This document shows positions 43,970-54,153 of a stretch of DNA of 64,000 bases, one piece after another. How positions within the stretch are numbered: the stretch's first letter is position 1; the number at the start of each line of letters is the position of its first letter. A program made the position numbers and the translations under genes. This stretch comes from Afipia sp. GTDB taxonomy: Bacteria; Pseudomonadota; Alphaproteobacteria; Rhizobiales; Xanthobacteraceae. Where the stretch lies: NCBI GenBank assembly GCA_024508675.1, contig JANINQ010000003.1:283282-347281 (forward strand). The letters are read 5' to 3'. Below the pieces are notes generated by a model. The model was not told the origin of the DNA. It did no database searches and saw only the letters and a list, made by a program, of their open reading frames with translations.

Positions 43970-45220
43970 ATGACAGCCATTCTTACAGCATCCCGGATTC
44001 GCGGACGTCGGACTGGGCGGTTCTGGCCGCTTGTCGCGGCTGTGCTTGTGACGGGGCTGGCTGTCGGTGGCGTTGTCCACGCTGCCAACAACAGTGTGCA
44101 GGGCGCCAAGAAGGAAGATGGATACGAGGTCGATGCACCGACCGCGATCCTGATCGAGGCCAAGTCCGGTAGCATCCTGTTTGAGAAGAACGCCGACGAG
44201 TTACGGGCGCCGTCCAGCATGATGAAGCTGATGACCGCCGAAGTGGTATTCGACGCGCTCAAGAAGGGTGACATCAAGCTCACCGACGAATTCAGGATCA
44301 GCGAGAACACATGGCGCAAGGGCGGCGCACCATCCGGCGGCTCGACCATGTTCGCGGCTATCAACAGCCGCGTCAGTGTTGATGATCTTCTGCACGGTGC
44401 CATCATCCAGAGCGGCAATGATGCCTGCATGGCGCTGGCGGAAGGCTTGTCGAATACCGAGGCAGCCTTCGCCGAGCGGATGACCAAACGTGCGCGGGAA
44501 CTTGGCCTCGCGAAATCGACCTTCGCGAACTCCAACGGTCTGCCGGACCCCGGCAACAAGATGACGGTCCGCGAGTTGGCGGCTCTCGCGCGCCACCTCA
44601 TCCTGACCTATCCGGAGCATTACAAGCTGTTCGGCGAGCGTGAGTTCACCTGGAACAAGATCCGCCAGCAGAACCGCAATCCGCTGCTCACCATGCTCGA
44701 GGGCGCAGACGGACTGAAGACCGGCTTCACCAAGGAAGGCGGCTACGGGATGGTCGGCTCCGCAGTGCAGAACGGCATGCGGCTGATCGTCGTCGTCAAT
44801 GGTCTGGAAGATCCCGACGACCGCGCGTCGGAAGCGAAGAAGCTGCTCGAATGGGGTTTCCGAAACTTCGAAGCGCGGGCGCTGTTCGCAGCAGATCAGA
44901 CCGTCGGCTACGCCAAGGTCTTCGGGGGCGAAAACCGCTCTGTGAAGCTGGCCAGTCCCGAACCGATCAGGGTCATGGTGAACCGCAACGGCAGCGACAA
45001 GCTGGTGGCGCGCATCGTCTATACCGGCCCGGTGCGCGCGCCGGTGCAGCAGGGGCAGCGGATCGGCGTGCTGAAGGTCTGGCGCGGCAACAACATCGCG
45101 ATGGAGGCGCCGCTGGTGTCTGGCGAAGCCGTCGCGACAGGTTCGACAACTCGCCGGGCGATCGATGGCGCCAGCGAGCTTGTCATCGGCCTGTTCCGCG
45201 CCGGCGCGGAGAAGCTGTGA
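43970..45220 (+). CDS. dacA: D-alanyl-D-alanine carboxypeptidase (penicillin-binding protein 5/6 family)
   Basis: ATG 43970 after CCAGGAATCTCGAC gives 416 residues; the track start at 43922 is upstream of the ribosome binding site. The N-terminal span WPLVAAVLVTGLAVGGVVHAA acts as signal or anchor. Active-site motifs: SxxK in APSSMMKLMTAE, SxN in QSGNDACM, and KTG in LKTGFTKEGGYG. The C-terminal beta-domain carries DacA/PBP5-like sequence (VRAPVQQGQRIGVLKVW). It trims the terminal D-Ala of peptidoglycan pentapeptides. It is the first gene of a co-directional dacA-tmk-holB run. Confidence 0.93.
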   Translation: MTAILTASRIRGRRTGRFWPLVAAVLVTGLAVGGVVHAANNSVQGAKKEDGYEVDAPTAILIEAKSGSILFEKNADELRAPSSMMKLMTAEVVFDALKKGDIKLTDEFRISENTWRKGGAPSGGSTMFAAINSRVSVDDLLHGAIIQSGNDACMALAEGLSNTEAAFAERMTKRARELGLAKSTFANSNGLPDPGNKMTVRELAALARHLILTYPEHYKLFGEREFTWNKIRQQNRNPLLTMLEGADGLKTGFTKEGGYGMVGSAVQNGMRLIVVVNGLEDPDDRASEAKKLLEWGFRNFEARALFAADQTVGYAKVFGGENRSVKLASPEPIRVMVNRNGSDKLVARIVYTGPVRAPVQQGQRIGVLKVWRGNNIAMEAPLVSGEAVATGSTTRRAIDGASELVIGLFRAGAEKL

Positions 45221-45221
45221 C

Positions 45222-45917
45222 ATGAGCGAAGGCGCGAAACCTAAATCACCGCAGCCGCGCGGCCGCTTCATCACATTCGAGGGCGGCGAGGGCTCAGGCA
45301 AGTCCACGCAAATCCAGTTGCTCGCGGATCGGCTCAACGCGGCGAAGCTGCGAACCATCACCACGCGGGAGCCCGGCGGATCGGCAGGCGCGGAGATCGT
45401 CCGGCATCTCTTGTTGTCGGGCATGGCGAAAGCGTTCGGTCCGGAAACCGAGTCGCTGCTGTTTGCCGCGGCCCGCGACGATCATGTCAGTCAGGTGATT
45501 GAACCGGCGCTCGCACAGGGAACCTGGGTACTGTGCGACCGTTTTACGGATTCGACGCGCGTTTATCAGGGCGAACTCGGAAAGGTCGATCCGAAACTGA
45601 TCCGGGCGATGGAGCGCGTCACCATCGGCAATCTCAAACCGGACCTCACCATCATTCTGGATGTGCCGGTGGCGGTGGGCATGGAGCGCGCGCTCAAGCG
45701 GCGCGGGACAGCAGCTCCGGATCGATTTGAAGGCGAGGGCGTCAGCTTCCATGAAAAACTGCGCGATGCTTACCGCAAGATCGCGGAGAGCGACCCGGAG
45801 CGCTGCGCACTGGTCGATGCCGATGCGGACGCCAAGACCGTCGCGGAAAGGGTCTGGAAGGCGCTGCGCGATCATCTGTTCGCTGTCGCCACCGTTCGCG
45901 AGACATCTCAGGCATGA
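45222..45917 (+). CDS. tmk: Thymidylate kinase
   Basis: 231 residues from ATG 45222, one base after the dacA stop; the track ORF starts earlier inside dacA. P-loop GGEGSGKST, TREPGGSAGAE (dTMP-binding loop), CDRFTDSTRVYQG (DRY/DRF motif) and the LID ERALKRRGTAAPDRFE are all present. It phosphorylates dTMP to dTDP in the cytosol. A lysine-rich N-terminal addition (MSEGAKPKSPQPR) precedes the core. The stop overlaps holB by 4 bases, a common alphaproteobacterial pairing. Confidence 0.95.
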   Translation: MSEGAKPKSPQPRGRFITFEGGEGSGKSTQIQLLADRLNAAKLRTITTREPGGSAGAEIVRHLLLSGMAKAFGPETESLLFAAARDDHVSQVIEPALAQGTWVLCDRFTDSTRVYQGELGKVDPKLIRAMERVTIGNLKPDLTIILDVPVAVGMERALKRRGTAAPDRFEGEGVSFHEKLRDAYRKIAESDPERCALVDADADAKTVAERVWKALRDHLFAVATVRETSQA

Positions 45918-46963
45918 GCGCGAAGTCCTCCGAGCCGGAGATTACGGTTCGCGCGCCGCGCGAAACCACCGCGCTGTTTGGTCACCATGAAGCCGAGCGG
46001 ACCCTGCTGACGGCCTATCGCAGCGGACGCATTCCGCATGCCTGGCTGATCGGCGGTGCGCAGGGGATCGGTAAGGCAACGCTGGCTTATCGTCTGGCGC
46101 GGTTCGTGCTGGCCCACCCCGATCCGGCGGCGCAGTCGGTGCAGACAGCCGACAGTCTCTATGTCGATCAGGATCATCCGGTTGCACGTCAGGTTGCGAA
46201 CAGCAGTCATGGCGGCCTGCTGACGCTGGAGCGCACGGCGAACGAGAAGGGCACAATGCGGACCGTTATCACCGTGGACGAGTCGCGCGAAACCATCGGT
46301 TTCTTTGGCTCGACCGCGGCCTCGGTTGGTGGATGGCGCGTCTGCGTTGTCGATACGGTGGACGAACTCAACGCCAACGCCTCGAATGCATTGCTCAAAA
46401 TTCTGGAGGAGCCGCCGGCGCGCTCGCTGTTCCTGCTCATCAGTCACGCGCCGGCGCGCGTGCTCGCCACAATCCAGTCACGTTGCCGGAAGCTGCCATT
46501 GCGGCCGCTGGAAACAGACGATGTGATACAGGCTGCCGCGGAAGCAGCAGGGCTGACGCGCCGCGATCCGGCACTGGTCGAGGCTGCCGCTGCTGCGGAG
46601 GGAAGTGTGTCGCGTGCGCTGACGCTGCTCGGCGGGCAATCGCTGGGGCTTCAGCAGCGCACGTTAGAGCTTCTCAACCGCCTGCCGCAGATCGATCAGC
46701 GTGCCCTTCATGCTCTCGGCGATGCGCTTCCCCTCAACGATAGGGCTGGATTGCGGGCCTTTATCGACACCATCGATCGTTGGCTGACGGGACATCTGCA
46801 TGCGCCGGATGTCGGCGCAAACCTGCCTCGCCTTGCACGGCTTGCCGAGGTATGGGAAAAGATCAACAACGCCGCGCGCGATACGGAAAGCTTCAATCTG
46901 GAACGGAAGCCGCTGGTTTTCTCGGTGTTCGGTATGCTCGCAGAAGCCACCGCAGCTCGCTGA
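45914..46963 (+). CDS. holB: DNA polymerase III subunit delta-prime
   Basis: 349 residues. AAA+ clamp-loader fold: GHHEAERTLLTAYRSGRIPHAWLIGGAQGIGKATLA with a P-loop-like segment, the DE-x-x VDTVDELNANASNALLKILEEPP block, and SRC-type sensor (ATIQSRCRKLPLRPL). It is part of the gamma-complex that loads the beta clamp. Usual delta-prime Zn cysteines are not obvious, as in other alphaproteobacterial HolB proteins. The gap to metG is 84 bp. Confidence 0.93.
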   Translation: MSAKSSEPEITVRAPRETTALFGHHEAERTLLTAYRSGRIPHAWLIGGAQGIGKATLAYRLARFVLAHPDPAAQSVQTADSLYVDQDHPVARQVANSSHGGLLTLERTANEKGTMRTVITVDESRETIGFFGSTAASVGGWRVCVVDTVDELNANASNALLKILEEPPARSLFLLISHAPARVLATIQSRCRKLPLRPLETDDVIQAAAEAAGLTRRDPALVEAAAAAEGSVSRALTLLGGQSLGLQQRTLELLNRLPQIDQRALHALGDALPLNDRAGLRAFIDTIDRWLTGHLHAPDVGANLPRLARLAEVWEKINNAARDTESFNLERKPLVFSVFGMLAEATAAR

Positions 46964-47047
46964 CCGGACAGTCCCAGCGGTTTTGCAACATCACATCACG
47001 AATGCGTGCGCAGAACCCGGCGCCGTTTTGAATTTCAAGGAAGTGTA

Positions 47048-49006
47048 ATGGCCAAAGCCAAAAAGACCGCAGCGAAGAAAAAAACAGCCAGGAAAGCCGC
47101 CAAGTCGGCGCGCAAGGCTGCGAGCAAGCGCGCATCGGTCGCGGCGAAGAAAAAAGGACGCAAGGCGGCGGCCAAAAAGGCCGTGAAGAAGGCTGCCAAG
47201 AAAGTCGTCAAGAAAGCCGCCAAGAAAACGGCGAACAAGGCCGTGAAGAAAACAGCGCCCAAGCGTGCAGGAAAGAAGGCGACTGCTAAAGGCGGCGCGA
47301 AGAAAAAAAGTGCGGTGAACAAGTCCGCTGCGAAACAACTTGCTGCGAAAGCTCCCGCTGCGAAGACGGAGCACGCCGCAAAGCCGGTGACGCAGAAGGC
47401 GCCGAAGCCGGCCAAGGCCAAGGTCGCCGCTGCGCCACAAAGCGTTTCACCCGCGCGTGCAAAGAACTCATTCTACATCACGACCGCCATCGCTTATCCG
47501 AACGGCGCGCCGCATATCGGCCACGCCTATGAAGCGATTGCGACCGACGCGCTCGCGCGCTTCCAGCGCCTCGACGGCAAGGATGTGTTCTTCCTGACCG
47601 GCACCGACGAGCACGGCCAGAAGATGATCCAGACGGCGCAGAAGGAAAACATGACGCCGCTGGATCTGGCGACACGTAATGCCGCGCGGTTCAAGGAGAT
47701 GGACCAGCGTCTGAACATCTCGTTCGATCGTTTTATCCGCACGTCGGAAAAGCAGCATCACGAGTCGACGCAGGAAATCTGGAAACGGATGGCCGCGAAC
47801 GGGGACATCTATCTCGACAGCTACGCCGGATGGTACTCCGTCCGCGACGAAGCCTATTACGCCGAAGACGAAACCGTTGTCGGCGAGGACAATGTGCGAC
47901 GTGGTCCTCAGGGAACGCCGGTCGAGTGGGTGGAGGAGAAGAGCTATTTCTTCAAGCTCTCCGCCTATCAGGACAAGCTGCTCGCGTTGTACGAGAACCA
48001 GCCGGATTTCATCGGCCCGGACTCGCGCAAGAACGAGGTCGTCAGCTTTGTCAGAAGCGGCCTGAAGGACCTGTCGATCTCGCGCACCACGTTTGACTGG
48101 GGCGTAAAGGTGCCCGGCGACGAAGAACACGTGATGTATGTGTGGGTCGATGCACTGACCAACTACATCACCGGTGTCGGATTCCCCGATGAAGGTGACA
48201 AGGACTGGCACTACTGGCCGGCGGACATTCACATTATCGGCAAGGACATCATCCGCTTTCATGCGGTGTATTGGCCGGCCTTCCTGATGTCGGCGGGCAT
48301 TCCGGTGCAGAAGCGCGTCTTCGCGCACGGGTTCCTGTTCAACCGCGGCGAGAAGATGTCGAAGTCGGTCGGTAATGTGGTCGATCCGTTCAGCCTCGCG
48401 GATGCTTACGGCGTCGATCAGCTGCGCTATTTCTTCCTGCGCGAAGTGCCGTTCGGGCAGGACGGCAATTACAACCACGAAGCCATTGTCGCGCGCACCA
48501 ATGCGGACCTTGCCAATGACTTCGGCAATCTGGCGCAGCGTTCGCTGTCCATGATCGCCAAGCAATATCAGGGCGTGCTGCCGCAGCCGGGCGAGTTCAG
48601 CGACAACGACAAGGCCATTCTGGCCATGGCCGACGGGATGCTGGAACAGGCGCGCACCGCCATGGCGACGCAGCAGATCCATCAGGCGCTGAACACAATC
48701 TGGGCCGTGGTCGCCGAAGCCAACCGTTACTTCGCGGGCGAGGCGCCTTGGGCGCTGGCGAAGACCGATCCTGCGCGTCAGCAGACCGTGCTCTATGTGA
48801 CTGCGGAAGTGGTGCGCCAGATCGCGATCCTGGCACAGCCCGCGATGCCGGAGGCCTGCGCCAAGCTGCTCGACATCTTGGGCATCGCGTCGGACGCGCG
48901 CGACTTCGCGGCGCTTGCCACCCGGATCAAGGCCGGTTCGCAATTGCCGCCGCCTGCGCCGGTGTTTCCGCGCTATGTCGAGCCAAAAGACGACGCGGCG
49001 GGTTAA
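47048..49006 (+). CDS. metG: Methionyl-tRNA synthetase with histone-H1-like N-terminal extension
   Basis: ATG 47048 after AAGGAAGTGTA gives 652 residues. Residues 1-140 are almost only Lys, Ala, Arg, Thr and Val ([38 protein letters not shown]), like histone H1 or AlgP-type tails. The synthetase core then begins [22 protein letters not shown] (HIGH at 156-159) and has [27 protein letters not shown], and KMSKS in [10 protein letters not shown] (about 438). The core is normal, about 510 residues, without a C-terminal EMAP-like domain. The tail is in frame and without a stop, and could bind tRNA or DNA. The gap to tatD is 5 bases. Confidence 0.94.
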   Translation: MAKAKKTAAKKKTARKAAKSARKAASKRASVAAKKKGRKAAAKKAVKKAAKKVVKKAAKKTANKAVKKTAPKRAGKKATAKGGAKKKSAVNKSAAKQLAAKAPAAKTEHAAKPVTQKAPKPAKAKVAAAPQSVSPARAKNSFYITTAIAYPNGAPHIGHAYEAIATDALARFQRLDGKDVFFLTGTDEHGQKMIQTAQKENMTPLDLATRNAARFKEMDQRLNISFDRFIRTSEKQHHESTQEIWKRMAANGDIYLDSYAGWYSVRDEAYYAEDETVVGEDNVRRGPQGTPVEWVEEKSYFFKLSAYQDKLLALYENQPDFIGPDSRKNEVVSFVRSGLKDLSISRTTFDWGVKVPGDEEHVMYVWVDALTNYITGVGFPDEGDKDWHYWPADIHIIGKDIIRFHAVYWPAFLMSAGIPVQKRVFAHGFLFNRGEKMSKSVGNVVDPFSLADAYGVDQLRYFFLREVPFGQDGNYNHEAIVARTNADLANDFGNLAQRSLSMIAKQYQGVLPQPGEFSDNDKAILAMADGMLEQARTAMATQQIHQALNTIWAVVAEANRYFAGEAPWALAKTDPARQQTVLYVTAEVVRQIAILAQPAMPEACAKLLDILGIASDARDFAALATRIKAGSQLPPPAPVFPRYVEPKDDAAG

Positions 49007-49011
49007 GTCAG

Positions 49012-49806
49012 ATGCTGGTCGACAGTCACTGCCATCTCGACTTTCCCGATTTTGCGGACGATCTCGACGCCATCGTGAAGCGTGCCGAGATGGCGGGCGT
49101 CGGCCGCATCGTCACGATCTCGACCCGCGTGCGGAAGCTCGATGGTCTGCTCGCGATCACGGACCGGTTTCCGAATGTCTATTGTTCGGTCGGCACGCAC
49201 CCGCATAACGCCGATGAGGAAGATGGCATCACGGCGGACGAATTGATCGCGCTGGCGAAGCACCCGAAAGTGGTGGCGCTGGGCGAAGCGGGGCTAGACA
49301 ACCATTACACCGACGGTTCGCCTGCGGCGCAGGAGCGGGGATTTCGCGCGCATATCACGGCAGCCCGCGCAACGGGCCTGCCGCTGGTGATTCACACGCG
49401 CGAAGCGGATGAGCGTTGCGGCGAAATCCTCGATGAGGAGATTGCCAAGGGGCCGTTCAAGGCGGTGTTGCATTGCTACACCGGCGGCCGGAACCTTGCG
49501 ATGAAAGCCGTCGCGCTCGGTTTGTCGATTTCCTTCACTGGCATTCTGACCTTCAAGAATTCGCAGGCGATCCGCGATATTGCGGCAGAACTGCCTGCGG
49601 ACCGCATCATGGTGGAGACAGACGCGCCGTATCTCGCGCCGGGGAAATATCGCGGCAAGCGCAACGAGCCATCCTTTGTCACCGAGACTGCGCGCGTGCT
49701 GGCGGAAACGCGCGGCGTGTCGGTTGACGAAATTGCGCGGCAGACCACGGAGAACTTCTTCCGGCTGTTTGACAAGGTGCCGCGCCCGGACGCGAAAGCC
49801 GCATGA
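49012..49806 (+). CDS. tatD: TatD-family metal-dependent deoxyribonuclease
   Basis: 264 residues from ATG 49012, five bases after metG; the track start (48748) lies inside metG in another frame. The metal ligands are visible: DSHCHLDFPDF (HxH), GEAGLDNHY (Glu), VIHTREAD (His), LHCYTGG (His) and ETDAPYLAP (Asp). TatD enzymes are 3'-5' exonucleases / D-amino-acyl-type amidohydrolases. The metG-tatD-MBL order is common in this group. The stop overlaps the next start by 4 bases. Confidence 0.93.
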   Translation: MLVDSHCHLDFPDFADDLDAIVKRAEMAGVGRIVTISTRVRKLDGLLAITDRFPNVYCSVGTHPHNADEEDGITADELIALAKHPKVVALGEAGLDNHYTDGSPAAQERGFRAHITAARATGLPLVIHTREADERCGEILDEEIAKGPFKAVLHCYTGGRNLAMKAVALGLSISFTGILTFKNSQAIRDIAAELPADRIMVETDAPYLAPGKYRGKRNEPSFVTETARVLAETRGVSVDEIARQTTENFFRLFDKVPRPDAKAA

Positions 49807-50603
49807 CCGTCACGCTGACAATCCTCGGCTCCGGATCATCTGCCGGCGTGCCGCGGCCCGCGCTGGGTTGGGGTGCGTGCGATCCGAACAATCCGAAGAA
49901 CCGCCGCCGGCGCTGCTCGATGCTGGCGGAGAAGGCCGGTCCGAACGGCATCACGCGAGTGCTGATCGATACATCGCCGGACCTGCGTGAGCAGTTGATC
50001 GACGCGAACGTGGATCATCTCGACGCGGTGTTTCTCACTCATGAGCACGCCGATCAAACCCACGGCATTGATGACCTGCGCTCCGTGGTCCTGCATCAGC
50101 GCAGGCGCATTCCGGTCTATCTCAACAAGTCGACCGGCAAGGATATCCTCACGCGCTTTGCCTATTGCTTCGAGCAGGCGCCGGGCAGCGACTATCCCGC
50201 AATTCTTGAAAAGCGGTCGATCGAAGCGGGCGAAACGCAGAGCGTGGAGGGGAAGGGCGGTGCCCTCGCCCTGACCGCATTCATTCTTCAGCATGGCAAC
50301 ATTCCGGCGCTCGGCTATCGCATCGGCAACGCGGCCTATACGCCGGACCTCAACGACATTCCGCCCGAAAGTTTTCATGCGCTGGAAGGTCTCGATCTGT
50401 GGATCATCGACGCGTTGCGCTACGCGCAGCATCCGAGCCATTTCAGCCTCGACGACGCGCTGTCATGGATCGCGAAGTTCAGGCCGCGCAGGGCGGTCCT
50501 GACCAACCTGCATTCCGATCTCGATTACGACGTGCTGCAGGCGAAGCTGCCGCCGGGCGTTGAGGCTGGCTATGACGGCATGCGGCTGACGATCGAAGCC
50601 TGA
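49803..50603 (+). CDS. PhnP-like metallo-beta-lactamase-fold hydrolase
   Basis: 266 residues. The start MTVTLTILGSGSSAGVPRPALGWGACDPNNPKNRRRRCSML is typical of the family. The metal motif is LTHEHADQTHGIDDLR (HxHxDxTHG), with later HGNIPALGYRIG and TNLHSDLDY. It is close in type to PhnP cyclic phosphodiesterase and to a conserved family encoded after tatD. No phn genes are nearby, so a general phosphodiesterase role is more likely. Convergent with the acyl-CoA synthetase. Confidence 0.87.
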   Translation: MTVTLTILGSGSSAGVPRPALGWGACDPNNPKNRRRRCSMLAEKAGPNGITRVLIDTSPDLREQLIDANVDHLDAVFLTHEHADQTHGIDDLRSVVLHQRRRIPVYLNKSTGKDILTRFAYCFEQAPGSDYPAILEKRSIEAGETQSVEGKGGALALTAFILQHGNIPALGYRIGNAAYTPDLNDIPPESFHALEGLDLWIIDALRYAQHPSHFSLDDALSWIAKFRPRRAVLTNLHSDLDYDVLQAKLPPGVEAGYDGMRLTIEA

Positions 50604-50607
50604 CGCT

Positions 50608-52254
50608 TCAGGCCGAGATCGCTTTCGCCGAATTGACCTGATCGCGTAGGGCGAACTTCTGGATCTTGCCGGTGGATGTCTTCGGGATTGAGCCGAACAC
50701 GACTGCCTTTGGCGACTTGAATCCCGGCAGGACGCTTTTGCAGTAGGCCAGGATTTCGGCTTCCGTCGCGCTGGCGCCATCCTTCAGTTCGACAAACGCG
50801 CAGGGCACCTCGCCCCATTTCGGGTCCGGCTTGGCAACCACGGCCGCAAACAGAATGGCTGGATGCTTGTAAAGCACGTCTTCAACTTCCACGGACGAGA
50901 TGTTTTCGCCGCCCGAGATGATGATGTCCTTCGAGCGGTCCTTGATGATGACGTAGCCATCCTTGTCGAGCACGCCGAGATCGCCGGTGTGAAACCATCC
51001 ACCTTCGAAGGCTTCCTTGGTGGCCTTTTCGTTCTTCAGATAGCCCTTCATCACGATGTTGCCGCGGAACATGACCTCGCCGATGGTTTCGCCATCGCGC
51101 GGCACTTGGCGCATCGTCTCCGGATCGAGCACGGTGACGGCTTCCTGGAGCGGATAGGGCACGCCCTGCCTGCGCTTGAGCTGCGCCCGCTCCTCGGCCG
51201 ACAGATCGTCCCAGCCGGGCTGCTCGGCGCAGACCGAGGCGGGGCCATAAACTTCGGTCAACCCATAGACATGGGTCAGCTTGATCCCGATGCTTTCGGC
51301 GCCCTCGAGCACGGCCACTGGCGGCGCTGCGCCGGCGATCAGTCCGACCACGGGCTTTGCTGATTTGCTCTTTGGCGCACTAGGTGCGTTGATCAGCGTG
51401 TTGTAGACGATCGGCGCGCCGCACATGTGGGTCACGCCGTGCTTGGGGATCAGCTCGAAGATCTTCGCCGGATCGACCTTGCGCAGGCAGACGTTGACGC
51501 CTGCGGAAGCCGCAATGGTCCATGGGAAGCACCAGCCGTTGCAATGGAACATCGGCAGGGTCCAGAGATAGATCGGATGGGTGCCGAGGCCGCCTGCAAG
51601 GATATTGCTGACCGCGTTCAGATACGCGCCGCGATAGTGCGTGACGACGCCTTTCGGATTGCCGGTCGTGCCGGAGGTGTAACCCAGAGCAATGGCGTCC
51701 CATTCGTCTTCGGGCTTGAGCCACACGAACTCCGGGTCGCCCGAGGTGACCGCTGCCTCGTACTCGATTTCACCGATGCGCTTGCCGCCATCGAAGGCGG
51801 CGTCATCCACATCGATCACAATCGGTTTCGGACCTTTGATCAGGCTCAGCGCATCGGAAATCACGCCGCTGAATTCCGGGTCGACCAGAATGATTTTGGC
51901 GCCGCCATGGTCGAGCTGGAATGCAATGGACGCTGCGTCGAGCCGGATGTTCAGCGCGTTCAGAACCGCGCCGGCCATAGGCACGGCAAAATGAAGCTCG
52001 TTCATCGCCGGAATGTTCGGCAGCATCGCTGCGACTGTGTCACCGCGCTGGATGCCGCGCGTCGCCAGAAACGATGCAAAGCGCTTGCAGCGTTCAAAGG
52101 TCTGGGCCCATGTGAACGTGCGGCTTTCGTAGACGGCACTGGTATGGTTTGGATAAACGCTGGCGCTGCGAACGAGGAAGCTCAGCGGCGACAGGGGCAC
52201 GTAGTTGGCCGCGTTCTTGTCGAGACCGATGCTGTAGTGGCCCTGGCTGGTCAT
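50608..52254 (-). CDS. Acyl-CoA synthetase (AMP-forming)
   Basis: 548 residues of the ANL superfamily. The adenylation P-loop is YTSGTTGNPKGVV; LPMFHCNGWCFPW, GLTEVYGPASV and TGDLGVLDKDGYVIIKDRSKD follow in order; the catalytic Lys lies in KTSTGKIQKFALR near the C-terminus. The sequence falls with medium-chain / methylthiopropionyl-type CoA ligases (HCNGW motif) rather than FadD. It activates a carboxylate via acyl-AMP. Substrate not determinable. Its promoter must lie in the gap 52255-52557. Confidence 0.92.
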   Translation of the reverse strand: MTSQGHYSIGLDKNAANYVPLSPLSFLVRSASVYPNHTSAVYESRTFTWAQTFERCKRFASFLATRGIQRGDTVAAMLPNIPAMNELHFAVPMAGAVLNALNIRLDAASIAFQLDHGGAKIILVDPEFSGVISDALSLIKGPKPIVIDVDDAAFDGGKRIGEIEYEAAVTSGDPEFVWLKPEDEWDAIALGYTSGTTGNPKGVVTHYRGAYLNAVSNILAGGLGTHPIYLWTLPMFHCNGWCFPWTIAASAGVNVCLRKVDPAKIFELIPKHGVTHMCGAPIVYNTLINAPSAPKSKSAKPVVGLIAGAAPPVAVLEGAESIGIKLTHVYGLTEVYGPASVCAEQPGWDDLSAEERAQLKRRQGVPYPLQEAVTVLDPETMRQVPRDGETIGEVMFRGNIVMKGYLKNEKATKEAFEGGWFHTGDLGVLDKDGYVIIKDRSKDIIISGGENISSVEVEDVLYKHPAILFAAVVAKPDPKWGEVPCAFVELKDGASATEAEILAYCKSVLPGFKSPKAVVFGSIPKTSTGKIQKFALRDQVNSAKAISA

Positions 52255-52557
52255 CGCGCAAACTCCCGGATTGTCAGATCGTCTTTCAATCAGGTTCTAC
52301 AGCCCGAACCCATGAGGTCAATTGCAGCGGCAAAGGACGGCAAATCATTCTCCGCGAAGAGCCATTTGGAGCATGAGACCGGACTGCAAATCCATGCGCT
52401 GAAATCCAGATAAAACCCGTGATATTTCGATCATTTTATCGGAAATTTGATCGATCATATTGAAAAGACTTCTGTATATTACATTCCATAATATACCTTA
52501 TGCGAATATTGGATATGGGTGACGCACCTTAGGCGAGCGCCGCCCTGACGCTCCCAG
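52255..52557. other. 303-bp gap, AT-rich around 52410-52520
   Basis: No coding frame is supported. The part CGATCATTTTATCGGAAATT and onward is clearly AT-rich and contains GATCGATCAT-type short palindromes. It lies upstream of the acyl-CoA synthetase (minus strand) and downstream of the GH13 gene, so it holds the synthetase promoter. Confidence 0.5.
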
Positions 52558-54153
52558 TCAGGCGCCTTGCAGCCTTACAATGACGCCCTCGGAGCCTCGC
52601 AGCGCCACCGTGCTGTCGGTGAGTTCGCCTTCACGATCCATGAAGGTCGACAACAGAATGCGCCCCGGCCAGCGTGATGCATCGAACGAGTCCGGCGCAC
52701 ATCCCACGTTCAGGATGATCAGTACGCGCTGGCCTCGATATTCCCGCACGTAAGCCAGCAGATCGCCTGTTGCTTCGACCGGCTTGTAATCACCAAGCGC
52801 AAGCTCCGGCATTGCCCGCCGCAGCGCAGTCAGCGCGCAGTACAGGCTCAGCATGGATGCAGGATTGTCAGCTTGGGCCGTCGCATTACACAAGGTCAAA
52901 TTCGGTCCCAGCGGTAGCCATGGCTCGCCGGTACTAAAGCCACCGTGGCGTGTCGAATCCCATCGCATCGGTGTGCGGCAGCCATCGCGGCCAAGGCCGA
53001 GGCCGGGCAGATTTCTCTCCCACGGGTCCCTCACCTGATCCGGCGCGATTTCGGCCTGCGGCATGCCGATCTCATCGCCATAGTAAAGCGTCGGCGTGCC
53101 GCGAAGCGTCAGCAGCAGCATCGCCGCGACTCGCGCCTGATCGTCGCCAATGCGGCTGGCGATCCGTGGGCGGTCGTGATTGCCCAACACCCAATTCGGC
53201 CACGCACCCCGAGGCAGCGCGGCCTCGTAGTCATTGATCAGACGGGCGATGCCCTGCGCGTTCCATGGCGCGGAGATCAGAGAAAAGTTGAATGGTAAAT
53301 GCGCGCCGGCGAGATTCTGTCCGTAGTAAGCCACGAGCTTCTCGGGCGGCAGATAGATCTCGCCTATCAGCACACGATCGTTGAACTCCTCGACCACGCG
53401 CCGCAACTCAGCGACGACATCATGAACTTCAGGCCGGTCCGTCGAATAGATCGGGAGCAACTGCTGATATGGTTGCTGGCCCGGCACATAATCCGGGTTC
53501 GCCGGATTATCGCGTAGCTGTTCGTCCTTGATGAGATGCCACATCACGTCGACACGAAAGCCATCCACGCCGCGCCGCAGCCAGAACCGCATCACGTCAT
53601 GGATAGCCTTCCTCACCTGTGGATTGCGCCAGTTGAGATCGGGCTGCGAACGGAGAAATGCGTGATAGTAGAATTGGCCCGTTGCCTGATCGAACTCCCA
53701 TGAACTGCCGCCGAATTCGGAGAGCCAGTTGTTGGGAGGCACGCCCTCGCCGCGTTCATCGCGCCAGATGTACCAGTCACGCTTGGGATTCTCGCGCGAG
53801 CTGCGGCTCTCGATGAACCACGGGTGCTGGTCGGAGGTATGATTGGGCACGAGGTCGAGAATGACTTTCAGTCCCTGCCCGTGAGCCGCCTTCACCAGCG
53901 CATCGAAATCCTCAAGCGTTCCGAACAGCGGGTCGATCCCGGTATAGTCGGAGATGTCGTATCCGAAGTCTTCCATGGGCGACGGGAAGATTGGCGACAG
54001 CCAGAGGGCATCGGCTCCAAGGTCCGCGAGGTAAGGCAGGCGTTCGATGATGCCGGGCAAGTCCCCTATGCCATCGCCGTTCGCATCCTGAAACGACCGC
54101 GGATAGACTTGATACAGGATGCCGGATTTCCACCAGGGCGTGTTTTCGTACAT
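52558..54153 (-). CDS. GH13 alpha-glucosidase / alpha-amylase-family glycosidase
   Basis: The track starts at 54300; MYENTPWWKSGILYQVYPRSF at 54153 is where family proteins begin, giving 531 residues. The (beta/alpha)8 motifs are present: DLVPNHTSDQHPW (region I), GFRVDVMWHL with nucleophile Asp (II), VLIGEIYLPPE with acid/base Glu (III), and VLGNHDRPR with the third Asp (IV). The QDANGDGIGDLPGI calcium/oligo-1,6-glucosidase signature points to alpha-1,4 or alpha-1,6-glucosidase activity on short maltooligosaccharides or sucrose-like substrates. There is no signal peptide, so cytosolic. Confidence 0.9.
   Translation of the reverse strand: MYENTPWWKSGILYQVYPRSFQDANGDGIGDLPGIIERLPYLADLGADALWLSPIFPSPMEDFGYDISDYTGIDPLFGTLEDFDALVKAAHGQGLKVILDLVPNHTSDQHPWFIESRSSRENPKRDWYIWRDERGEGVPPNNWLSEFGGSSWEFDQATGQFYYHAFLRSQPDLNWRNPQVRKAIHDVMRFWLRRGVDGFRVDVMWHLIKDEQLRDNPANPDYVPGQQPYQQLLPIYSTDRPEVHDVVAELRRVVEEFNDRVLIGEIYLPPEKLVAYYGQNLAGAHLPFNFSLISAPWNAQGIARLINDYEAALPRGAWPNWVLGNHDRPRIASRIGDDQARVAAMLLLTLRGTPTLYYGDEIGMPQAEIAPDQVRDPWERNLPGLGLGRDGCRTPMRWDSTRHGGFSTGEPWLPLGPNLTLCNATAQADNPASMLSLYCALTALRRAMPELALGDYKPVEATGDLLAYVREYRGQRVLIILNVGCAPDSFDASRWPGRILLSTFMDREGELTDSTVALRGSEGVIVRLQGA

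Noticed and set aside
43873-44601. In-frame upstream extension of the epoxide-hydrolase-like ORF
   Set aside because: The extra 243 residues are antisense to dacA and lack homology-like features; the hydrolase fold starts at MSSSRMISANG.
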